A stretch of 64,000 nucleotides of DNA from Methylobacterium nodulans ORS 2060 (GTDB lineage: Bacteria > Pseudomonadota > Alphaproteobacteria > Rhizobiales > Beijerinckiaceae): positions 6,867,001 to 6,931,000 of the forward strand of contig NC_011894.1 in NCBI RefSeq assembly GCF_000022085.1, read 5' to 3'. Shown piece by piece: positions 41,701-49,603 of the stretch. Numbering within the stretch: position 1 is the first letter of the stretch; every line of letters starts with the position of its first letter. Both the position numbers and the translations under genes were made by a program. The notes beneath the pieces were generated by a model. That model did no database searches. It worked only from the letters and a program-made list of their open reading frames with translations, and was not told where the DNA came from.

Positions 41701-43012
41701 ATGCCCGAGGTCCTGACGCGACGCCAAGGCTTCTGGCACTTCGTGCGCCGCGTCCCCGCGCCGTTCGCCGCCCTCGACCGGCGCGGCGTCGTCAAGCGAT
41801 CCACGCACATCCGCATCGCCGACGACCCCCGAGGCGTGCGGGCCGCCCGCGCGGCCGCGCAGATGAACAGCGATCTCGAAGCCTATTGGCAGGGCCTCGC
41901 CAGCGGACAGAGTGCGGGGGCGAAGGCGCGCTACGATGCCGCGCGCAAAGCGCGCCCGCCAGCTCGGCTTCAGCTACATGCCGGCGGCCGAGGTCGCGAC
42001 CCAGCCGCTCGCCGAGATCCTGGCCCGCATCGAAGCGCTGGCCGCCCGCGACGTTGCCGACGATCCCGCCACGCGCGGCGCAGTCCTGGGCAAGGAACCC
42101 GTTCCGGTCGTGCTGCTCTCGCAGCTGTTCGACCAGTACGAGACCCTGACCGGGGCCGCGCGCCAGGACCTCTCGCCGGACCAACTGCGCAAATGGGCCA
42201 ACCCGAAGAAGCGCGCCCTCGCCAACCTGCTGAAGGTGGTCAGAGACAAGCCCGTCACGGAGCTGACCCGCAACGATGCCCTCGATTTCCGGGTCTGGTG
42301 GCAGGAACGCGTGCTCGTCGCGGGCATCGAGATCGCCACGGCCAACAAGGACGTCGGCCACATCAACCGCATGCTCCGGCAGATCGAGCGCAGTCATCGG
42401 CTCGGCATGGGCCCGGTCTTCGCCGAGCTTCGCCTGGAAGGGGAGACCCAGGGCCAGCGCGTGGCTTTTGCGCCGGAATGGGTGCAGACCCGGATCCTTG
42501 CGGAGGGCGCCCTCGATGCGCTCAACCCGGAGGCGCGCCGCATCCTCTACATCATGGCCGAGACTGGGATGCGTCTCTCCGAGATCTGCAACCTGACCGC
42601 CGAGACGATCCGCCTCGACCACCAGGTGCCGCACGTGGTGGTGCGCGCCGATGGGCGGCGGATGAAGACCAAGCAGTCGGCTCGCGAGCTGCCGCTGGTC
42701 GGGTTGGCGCTGATGGCCGCCCAGGCGCAGCCCGAGGGCTTCCCGCCCTATCGCGACAAGGCCGCCTCGCTCTCGGCGATCACCAACAACGTGATGCGCT
42801 CGGCCGGCCTGCTGCCGCTGGAGGGGCAGTCGGCCTACTCGTTTCGGCACTGCTTCGAGGACCGGCTGACGGCGGTCGAGGCGCCCGAGAAGCTGATCGC
42901 AGCGATGATGGGCCACAAGTACCAGCGCCCGCGCTATGGGGCGGGCCCGAGCCTCGCGCAGAAGCAGGAGTGGCTTCAGCGGATCGCGTTCACTCCGCCG
43001 TCGAGCGTGTAG
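41701..43012 (+). pseudogene. Frameshifted tRNA-targeting tyrosine integrase
   Basis: The N-terminal frame (VLTRRQGFWHFVRRVPAPFA to SGAKARYDAARK-type sequence) and the following frame (RARQLGFSYMPAAEVATQPL onward) join into one protein of about 435 residues if a single G near 41949 is ignored. The catalytic part is otherwise complete: GMRLSEIC with the first arginine, SFRHCFEDRL with His and Arg, and the tyrosine in PRYGAG after MMGHKYQ. A one-base insertion or a sequencing error inactivates it. It sits 100 bases after attR, the normal position for an island integrase. Confidence 0.82.
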
Positions 43013-43199
43013 GCGTTCAGCGCGTAAGCGGGGTGAGCCTACGCGACCCGCTTAGAGCGGGATGCGATCAGGTTGCATTGTAGCGTGTGGCAGCGAGATA
43101 GCTTCGGCACTCGGCTGGTCGGCAGCGGACGAGCGCGTGTTTGATGGCGGACCAGAGGTCCGGGTTCGCGCGTGGAAGAGCTTCTGACGTGACGCAGAA

Positions 43200-43718
43200 T
43201 CAGCGGCGCCAGTCGAGACCGTCCCGCGAGGCGTAGCGAGGCAGCGGGTTCAGTGAGAGCGGACCGCTGTAGGTCCACGGAATGCCCGAGAATTCCACCT
43301 GAGGCAGGGCAGGGCCGGCGGGAGCGTGTGCCTCGGTGTCTTGAGTCATCGCGGCCTCAGCCGCCTGCACCGCAGCCTCGCCCTCCACGAAGTCCTTCTG
43401 CACGTCGGGCTGCGGAGGGAGCCGGCGGCTGGGGCGCTCCTCGTGCGTCTCACGGGCGGCCTCCCGCATCTCCCGGACGTACTGGCGCCGCTCCCGGCGC
43501 GACAGCCGCCGAAGCTCCCGGCGGGACTTGCGCTCGAACTTAGCCACCTCGCGCATGGTCTGCCGATGTGCCGCCCGCGATTCACAGACTCCGAGCGATG
43601 GCCGGTACATCTGTCCGACAGGGCAAGGCGCACCGCTGCGGTGATGACGGCGTGCATCCGCAGTTGTGGTCAAAGCAAGGCACCCAATAGTTGCCCCCAA
43701 AAAGACATATTTTCGCAT
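43200..43718 (-). CDS. Secreted hypothetical protein rich in Arg/Glu
   Basis: A 172-residue protein with a signal peptide, MRKYVFLGATIGCLALTTTA, cleaved before DARRHH. AAGGGA precedes the ATG. Two cysteines in the mature N-terminus (CPVGQMYRPSLGVCES) may form a disulfide. The centre is a highly charged helix (KSRRELRRLSRRERRQYVRE), and the end is proline-rich. Periplasmic; function unknown. Earlier in-frame sequence belongs to an IS630 remnant. Confidence 0.65.
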   Translation of the reverse strand: MRKYVFLGATIGCLALTTTADARRHHRSGAPCPVGQMYRPSLGVCESRAAHRQTMREVAKFERKSRRELRRLSRRERRQYVREMREAARETHEERPSRRLPPQPDVQKDFVEGEAAVQAAEAAMTQDTEAHAPAGPALPQVEFSGIPWTYSGPLSLNPLPRYASRDGLDWRR

Positions 43719-43841
43719 GGCTTTCCCTTGTCGTGTTGACCTCGTGAGAGACTGTGCCAAGAGAAGATACTGCGAGCTCTCTATCACGACACGCTTCGTG
43801 AGTACATCGCCCGGCACTCGAAGCGAGAAGCCCTGGTATCT

Positions 43842-44046
43842 GAGTATGCCGTCGTACCATTGCTTGCGCGCCACTCTCACGTCGGGCAGGTCCTGCTCGG
43901 CCGCTTGGGCGATGCTATTTTCGCGTGATGCCGTGGCACTGGACGAAGCGTGACAGGCTACTTTGAGCCGCATGGATGCCCTGCTCGGCCAGAGCCGCGC
44001 GCAGCTCCCGCAGGAAGATGCTGGGCTGCTGGTAGAGCGAGAGAAT
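43842..44046 (-). pseudogene. IS630-family transposase remnant
   Basis: The minus strand encodes LSLYQQPSIFLRELRAALAE, then SSLSRFVQCHGITRK. After a -1 step comes IAQAAEQDLPDVRVARKQWY. This matches the centre of the intact IS630 transposase at 46526 (helix-turn-helix end, frameshift site and start of the DDE part). Both ends are missing. Confidence 0.75.
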
Positions 44047-44058
44047 CCCCCCTGCTCA

Positions 44059-44307
44059 TCAGGCACAGGGACGGCGGAGTGCGTTCATCCCGCCATCGAG
44101 CGTGTAGGCTTTCAGCAGGCGTTCGGCGCGTTGGCGGGGCGATCCAACGCGGCGTGCCTCGACCAGCTCGGCCTCGAGGCGCTCCAGGATCGGCAGATAG
44201 GCGTCTGTGCCATCCTGCATCACGATGTAGGCGCATAGCACCAGCGCCCGCTCGATCCGCTCGGGCGTGATCGGCTCGCCTGACATGCTGCGCGCCGCGG
44301 CGCTCAT
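44059..44307 (-). CDS. 82-residue helical protein, third gene of DUF4031 operon
   Basis: Starts at an ATG overlapping the zinc-finger gene's stop by four bases (ATGA). Sequence TPERIERALVLCAYIVMQDG followed by LPILERLEAELVEARRVG suggests a small helical bundle. Not recognised. Translationally coupled to its neighbours, so it probably acts with them. Confidence 0.65.
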   Translation of the reverse strand: MSAAARSMSGEPITPERIERALVLCAYIVMQDGTDAYLPILERLEAELVEARRVGSPRQRAERLLKAYTLDGGMNALRRPCA

Positions 44308-44699
44308 GGCCGCCTTGCCGACAGTCGAACCGCCCTCAGGAACGGCCGCGCCGCCAGCACCGCTTCGGGCGCGCGCCAAGAGGGACGGCCCGCACGCTCG
44401 CGGCGATCCTCCTCGCGGTAGAGCAAGGCGAGGCGGTTGAGCGCGGACAGCAGCTTGAGCGCTCGGGCGTGCGGGCGCTGGAAGCGGAGGGCCATGAAGA
44501 GGTCGTAGACCTCGGCGCCGCCCTGCAGGCACCGGTTGTTCCAGGCCTGCCGGCATGCCGTGGAGCAGAACCCAGAATGGCGCGCAGCGGCCTCGTAGGG
44601 CGCGCCGCACTCCAGGCAGGTCCACTCACCCCGGAGCGGGGCGGTATCGCCGTCCTGAGCCGCCAAAGCGGATGCGTTTAAACGCAGCGGCGCGTTCAC
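44304..44699 (-). CDS. 131-residue zinc-ribbon protein
   Basis: A CxxC...CxxxC cluster, WTCLECGAPYEAAARHSGFC then STACRQAW, forms a probable zinc finger like those of MYM/ TRASH-type domains. The remainder is basic and helical (RFQRPHARALKLLSALNRLA). It overlaps the DUF4031 gene by four bases (ATGA) and the downstream gene by four bases, giving a tight three-gene operon. Confidence 0.7.
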   Translation of the reverse strand: MNAPLRLNASALAAQDGDTAPLRGEWTCLECGAPYEAAARHSGFCSTACRQAWNNRCLQGGAEVYDLFMALRFQRPHARALKLLSALNRLALLYREEDRRERAGRPSWRAPEAVLAARPFLRAVRLSARRP

Positions 44700-45046
44700 G
44701 GGGACGCCTCGACCTGTGACAGCTGTTCGGCCAAGGCATCCTCAGCGGCCTGCTGGCGCACGCGGTCGATTCTCTCGACCACTTCTGTCCGACCCTCGCG
44801 CTGCGCGACAAAGTAGACTGCGCCGTAGCGGTCGGTCTCGATCGCGCCGAAGGCGAGGGCCTTGGCGCGCACGCCCTTGCTGACGTCGTAGTGCTCCCAG
44901 GACGCCTTCGGCGGGCACTGGAACCACGCGCGCTTGAGGCCGAGCCGGTCGGCCATGGCGTGCAACTCGTCCAGCGAGTCCGCCCACATGTGGCACATGA
45001 CCATGCGGCCGAAGGGGAAGAGTGGCTGATCGACGTAGACGGCCAT
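44696..45046 (-). CDS. DUF4031-domain protein
   Basis: A 116-residue protein matching the DUF4031 pattern: VYVDQPLFPFGRMVMCHMWA, DELHAMADRLGLKRAWFQCP, then HYDVSKGVRAKALAFGAI. The family is widespread in phages and plasmids and has no assigned activity; the conserved His, Asp and Arg residues suggest a catalytic or nucleotide-binding site. First gene of the three-gene operon. Confidence 0.8.
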   Translation of the reverse strand: MAVYVDQPLFPFGRMVMCHMWADSLDELHAMADRLGLKRAWFQCPPKASWEHYDVSKGVRAKALAFGAIETDRYGAVYFVAQREGRTEVVERIDRVRQQAAEDALAEQLSQVEASP

Positions 45047-45120
45047 CGCCTATCCCTCTGCGATCCTGTTTGTGAGGCGGGCGGAGGTCATCGGGTCACG
45101 CCTCCACGCGGTGCATTGAG

Positions 45121-45369
45121 CCCGCCGTCGGCAGCGTCGGCGACAGCTACGATAATGCCCTCGCCGAGACGGTGATCGGTCTGTTCAAGGCCGCGGTCAT
45201 CCCTCGGCGCGGTCCCTGGCGTTCCTGCGAGGCGGTAGAGTTCGCCACCCTCGAATGGGTCGATTGGTTTAACACGCGCCGGCTGCTCGAACCGATCGGC
45301 AACATGCCTCCCGCCGAGACCGAAGCGCGCTACTATGCCCAGGCCGAGGGTCAAGCTTTGGCCGCCTGA
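45121..45369 (+). pseudogene. IS3-family OrfB C-terminal remnant
   Basis: VGSVGDSYDNALAETVIGLF followed by WVDWFNTRRLLEPIGNMPPA and EARYYAQ is the C-terminal end of an IS3-type DDE transposase with the last glutamate. The rest is missing. A shorter related tail lies at 59287. Confidence 0.85.
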
Positions 45370-45426
45370 CCCACCGCAAGGGACACGACCCGCTATAGTT
45401 GAATTCATATCCTGTGGTTGTATCGC

Positions 45427-45452
45427 CAATAATATTTGTCAATAATATTTGT
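45427..45452. repeat. Perfect tandem 13-mer upstream of LuxR gene
   Basis: CAATAATATTTGT occurs twice in direct succession within an AT-rich stretch about 180 bases before the LuxR-type gene. A second short direct repeat, CCTCTTCTGGA, follows at about 45535 and 45555. Candidate regulator-binding sites. Confidence 0.55.
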
Positions 45453-45630
45453 AGTAATAAATGTTAAGCCACTTGGCAGATCAGCCGGACAGTTGCGCTC
45501 GAATGTGGATCTGTGTATAGATCAATTTTGAATGCCTCTTCTGGACGGGTAGGACACCTCTTCTGGAATTGCTCGGACCGGATTTGCTACTGGGGTATTA
45601 GGGCGATTATTGACCGTACTGGGGGCTGGC

Positions 45631-46443
45631 ATGGTTCAGATGGTTGTCGCTCTAGTCATCGATTCGAATCCGCTTTTCCGAGAAGGATTGGTGCGGATCT
45701 TGCCTAAGAGCCAGTTCCGAACAATCCGGCCACTGGCCTCGGCCAACGGTGCTGATCTGTGCGAGGCGGGTGACCAGAGTCCTGACTTGGTCTTGCTCGG
45801 CGCCCGAGACGCCGCCCCGGCCACGGTGGATGAGATCACGGCGCTTCACTGGCAATGGCCGGGCGCCCGTATCGTGGTGCTATCGGATCGGCACGATCCC
45901 TGTGTGATCGCCGCGGCATTCAGGGCGGGCGCTAGTGCCTATCTGGAGCAGCTCAGGAGCCATGATGCCTTGGTCAAAATCATCGAGCTGGTGATGGCAG
46001 GGGAGACGGTCCTGACCTCCCCCCGCTTGAATCAGCTCCTCAAATCCGAGCTGCTGCCAACGCCGCCCCTTGGGCAGAGCGCGGCTGCTCCCTCAGACCG
46101 TGGAGCGTCATCGAATGGTGGGACGGCCGTTCCAGATGGCAAGCGTCTCGCCGACAACTTACAGATAAACATGCCGCACTTGTCCGAGCGCGAGCGGTTG
46201 ATCCTGACCATGCTGGCGTCCGGGAGTTCCAACAAGGTGATTGCCAGGCGCCTTGACGTAACCGAAGCCACCGTGAAGGTCCACGTAAAGTCGATTCTGC
46301 GCAAGATTCGGGTGTCGAATCGCACGCAGGCGGCAATCTGGGCCACCAAGAACGGGATTGTCGCACCCACAGGTTACACGCAGACCGCCTGCCCAGTCGT
46401 CAGTGTGCCTGTCGCAAACGCGAACGCGTTCACAGATCACTAG
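45631..46443 (+). CDS. LuxR/NarL-type regulator with degenerate receiver domain
   Basis: A 270-residue protein with an N-terminal receiver-like domain and a C-terminal LuxR helix-turn-helix (LSERERLILTMLASGSSNKV then RRLDVTEATVKVHVKSILRK). In the receiver, the phosphoacceptor position reads LVLLGARD where LLD is normal, and the acidic pocket is VIDSNPLF with only one aspartate. It is therefore probably not phosphorylated in the usual way. The ATG at 45631 follows GGGGGC. Its stop codon touches the IS630 insertion point. Confidence 0.85.
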   Translation: MVQMVVALVIDSNPLFREGLVRILPKSQFRTIRPLASANGADLCEAGDQSPDLVLLGARDAAPATVDEITALHWQWPGARIVVLSDRHDPCVIAAAFRAGASAYLEQLRSHDALVKIIELVMAGETVLTSPRLNQLLKSELLPTPPLGQSAAAPSDRGASSNGGTAVPDGKRLADNLQINMPHLSERERLILTMLASGSSNKVIARRLDVTEATVKVHVKSILRKIRVSNRTQAAIWATKNGIVAPTGYTQTACPVVSVPVANANAFTDH

Positions 46444-47500
46444 AGCGGGGTCCGAGCGGGTTGAAACCGTGGTGATGGCAACGCGTTGGCCGGTCCCCGG
46501 GGGGGCGGCTCAACGGAGGTGGCCCATGCCCTCAGCTTTGTCTGTCGACCTGCGCCAGCGCGTCGTCTCGGCCGTTGCAGAAGGCGCCTCCTGCCATCAG
46601 GCCGCCGCGCGCTTCGGGGTCAGCGTGGCCAGCGTCAGCCGCTGGTCCAGGCAGCAGGAGGGCCAGGGAGATGTCACGCCCAAGCCCATGGGCGGCGACC
46701 AGCGCTCGCAGCGCATCGAGGCTCATGCCGAGCTCATCCTGCAGACCTACCAAGCCCACCCGCAGAGCTTCCTGCATGAGCTCTGCGAGACGCTCCAGGA
46801 GCAAGGCGTTCCGGTCAGCCGCAGTAGCCTGTCGCGCTTCTTCGCCCGGCACCGCATCACGCGGAAAAAAGGGCGACGTACGCAGCTGAGCAGGAGCGGG
46901 AGGATGTAAAGGCGGCTCGTGAGGCGTGGTTTGCCGGCCAGCTTGAGCTGGATCCGGAGCGACTGGTGTTCCTGGATGAGACCGCCGCCACCACCAGCAT
47001 GGTCCGCCGCTACGGCTGGGCCCCGCGCGGCGAGCGTTGCCGCCTCGCGGCACCCGCAGGGCACTGGAAAACCACCACTGTGATTGCCGGGCTGCGCACG
47101 AGCGGGCCTGACGCGATCGCTCTGCTGGACGGCCCTGTGACGGGCGAACGCTTCCGCGCCTACGTGACCGACACCCTGGTCCCCACCCTGAGACCCGGCG
47201 ACACCGTGATCCTGGACAATCTGGGCGCTCACAAGGTGGCCGGCGTGCGCGAGGCGATCGCGGCAACCGGGGCCCGGCTGCTTTATCTTCCTCCGTACTC
47301 ACCTGAGTTCAACCCGATTGAGCAGGCCTTCGCCAAGCTGAAAGCGCTGTTGCGCAGGGCGGCGGCCCGCAGTGTCAGTGAACTCTGGGCGGCGATCCAC
47401 CAAGCCTTCAAATGCTTCTCGCCGGCTGAGTGCCGCAACTACTTCACAGCTGCTGGATACGAGGATGATGCTTACGCTTCAACCTGATCGGGAGCGGCTC
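46443..47500 (+). mobile_element. Complete IS630-family insertion sequence
   Basis: A 1058-bp element flanked by TA at 46441-46442 and 47501-47502, the target duplication expected for IS630. Imperfect inverted ends run inward from GAGCGGGGTCCGAGCGGGTT and from GAGCCGCTCCCGATCAGGTT. Inserted between the LuxR gene stop and an IS481 remnant. Confidence 0.82.
46526..47487 (+). CDS. IS630 transposase made by -1 frameshifting
   Basis: Two overlapping frames. The first (46526-46909) encodes the helix-turn-helix part (LSVDLRQRVVSAVAEGASCH). The second encodes the DDE catalytic part (LVFLDETAATTSM, VILDNLGAHKV, PPYSPEFNPIEQAFAKLK). They join at A6G, bases 46865-46871: slipping back one base on the A-run continues as ATYAAEQEREDVKAAREAWF without a gap, giving about 320 residues. 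IS630 elements of this type are known to use such a slip. GGAGG precedes the ATG. Confidence 0.85.
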
Positions 47501-47502
47501 TA

Positions 47503-47690
47503 GAGAGGATGTTCGGTCCTGGCATGTGGTGTGACGGATCGAGCCTGAACCGAGCGGGCTGCTCTGTCCAGGTCTGGCAGATGAACTCGTAGGGGGTGAG
47601 GCCGCGTAGGGTTTTGAGCCGGCAGCCATAGTTGTAGGCATCCACGAACAGCTGCAGGTGGTGATGCAGCTCGTTGTACCGCCCGCGGTT
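47503..47690 (-). pseudogene. IS481-type transposase C-terminal remnant
   Basis: Minus-strand sequence encodes YNELHHHLQLFVDAYNYGCR, LKTLRGLTPYEFICQTW and PARFRLDPSHHMPG, the typical C-terminus of IS481 transposases. It is cut on one side by the IS630 insertion and on the other by the IS3-type element at 47691. Confidence 0.8.
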
Positions 47691-49040
47691 TGTGAGACAC
47701 CGATTTGAAGGCTACGCGGCCAAAGCCGCGGGTGGAAGTTGCGCAGCGCGAACGGCTGCCGGTGGCCGGAAACCGTGCCGCTCGATCAGCCAGGCTGCGT
47801 TGTCGGTCTCGCGGAACGCCAGCAGGGCGCGGCGGAGGTCCTCGACCGTGTCGAAGCTCTCCACCCAGAGCAGGTTCTCCTTGAGCGTGCGGATGAAGCG
47901 CTCGGCGCAGCCGTTGCCCTCGGGCGCGCGCACGAAAGCGGGCGAACTCGCGATGCCCAGGAACGCCAGTTCCGCCTGGAAGGCATCCGACATGTACTGG
48001 CTGCCGTGATCGTGCCGGACACTCAGGCCGGAGGCGATCTTTGGAGCAAAGCCGCCAAAGCGCTGCCGCACGCCCTGGCGGATCGGCTCCAGCGCCTCGA
48101 AGCGCGTGGCCCGGCGCGCCGCATGGATGCCGACACACTCGGCCGAGCAGTGGTCGACGGCCACGAACACCGCGACCTGGCCCTCACCGGTCCAGGTGGT
48201 GGTCAGGTCCGTTCCCCACATCGTGTCCACCGTCTCCGGGATGATGGTCCCGTCGTGGTTGCGCGGGCCGCGCGGCGCGCCGATGCGAGAGGGGGCGAGC
48301 AGATCATGCTCGCACATCAGGCGCAGCACCCGGCGCTTGGAGGTGCGCACGCCTTTGAGGCGCAGCCGCGCCCAGACCTTGCGGTGGCCCTCGCCGTGGA
48401 ACGGGCTGCCGGTGAGCGTGGCGCGGATCTCCTCAAGCAGCGCCGCATCCGGCATCGGCCCCACCGGGTTGGGCCGCCGCGGGGGCTCGGGCCGGGCAGG
48501 AGAGAGGTGGCGATGAACGGTGGCGCGCGACACGCCCCAGATCCGGCCCACCCGCGCCAGCCCGTAAGCTTTGCCGCTGGAAGGCGAGACGGACCGGCTC
48601 ACGGCCGCGACCTCCTGCGGGCCAAAGGGCCGGGGCCGCGCGCCTCCAGGGCGGCGATCTTGGCCTCCAGCAACTCGCGCTCGAGCAGCCGGGCACCCAT
48701 CGCAACTTGTGCGATGGGACCCGATTGCGCCGAGCCTGGCCTTCAGCCGCCCGCTCTCCAGCGCCTCGGCATCGGTGGGCCGGGTCGTCAAGCTCGCCTC
48801 GCCCGCAGCCAGGAAGGCGTCGCGCCACCCGGACAAGGGTCGCGGCCGTCACGCCCAGACTGCGCGAGACCGTCTCCAGATCCTCGCCGCGCAGCAACCG
48901 CAGCACCGCATCCCGCTTGCGCTGGCGGGACATGCGCCCGCCTCGGCCGGGACCGACCGCGCCTGCATCCGCCCTCGTCTGAGTTGTCATCGTCCTCACC
49001 CCTGTCGCGGAGACCGTCCGCTAACGGGGTGTCTCAAGCA
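47691..49040 (-). mobile_element. Decayed IS3-type element
   Basis: Ends read TGTGAGACACCG at 47691 and, inverted, TGCTTGAGACACCCC at 49040. Between them lie the broken transposase frames at 47712-48999. The left end directly abuts the IS481 remnant, so it inserted into that older element. Confidence 0.65.
47712..48999 (-). pseudogene. IS3-family transposase (OrfA and OrfB), frameshifted
   Basis: The N-terminal helix-turn-helix (MSRQRKRDAVLRLLRGEDLE, SRSLGVTAATL) and the following WRDAFLAAGEASLTTRPTDA are in different frames. The coiled-coil piece LLERELLEAKIAALEA lies in a third frame, and the integrase core returns in frame: MWGTDLTTTWTGEGQVAVFV, VRHDHGSQYMSDAF and PEGNGCAERFIRTLKE with the DDE residues. 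At least two shifts interrupt the gene; part of this could be programmed OrfA/OrfB slippage, but the coil region needs a second shift. Confidence 0.7.
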
Positions 49041-49277
49041 ACCGTGAGGCGGAGGACTACCCACAAATCTGCACGCGTTAGAGAACCAGTTGCGCGCCGT
49101 CAGGCGCCGGCCACATCGTCGTCGCGGAGCACCTTGGTCGGCACGGCCCGCCGCCTCCTGATCCCGCTCCGTTCGCCTGCGTTACATTTGATAGAAGCAA
49201 AGGAACATGGGTTGAACGGGGCGCAATCAGATAGCGAACTCTCGACTACGCCGCCCTCGGGTTCAGGGCAAACGGTC

Positions 49278-49574
49278 CTAAGCCCGCCGAGCGACTGCAC
49301 ATTGGCGGGCGCTCTCCGTGGTCGCTGAGCCCACCAGGAGGAGTGCCGTTCTCAATGCCATATGGCGCGCCCGAGCGCTTATGGCACGGCTCGTAACAAG
49401 CTGGGTCCAACCCAGTTCCGCCAACGCACCGGCGATGTCGATGGTGACGCCGCCTGCGAGCTTGTAGAGGCCGTCCCTGGGATCCGCCAAGTATGCGGCA
49501 ACGACAGAGTTGATCTGCTCGTCAGTGATGGCTTCACGTGAAAGCAGGCTCCGAAACATAAGCGAGTCATTCAT
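49278..49574 (-). CDS. 98-residue hypothetical protein
   Basis: Begins MNDSLMFRSLLSREAITDEQ. The first half looks like a small helical regulator or phage-type domain (INSVVAAYLADPRDGLYKLA), and the second half is Ala/Arg-rich and less convincing. No ribosome site is obvious. The 240 bases before it (49041-49277) hold nothing I recognise. Confidence 0.4.
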   Translation of the reverse strand: MNDSLMFRSLLSREAITDEQINSVVAAYLADPRDGLYKLAGGVTIDIAGALAELGWTQLVTSRAISARARHMALRTALLLVGSATTESARQCAVARRA

Positions 49575-49603
49575 CGATACGGACCGTTGATCATCCTCGG
49601 AGG

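Noticed and set aside
43012-43200. AGAGCGGGATGCGATCAGGT near 43055 considered as an IS630 end
   Set aside because: Resembles the inner part of the IS630 right end, but there is no partner end or TA context to define an element.
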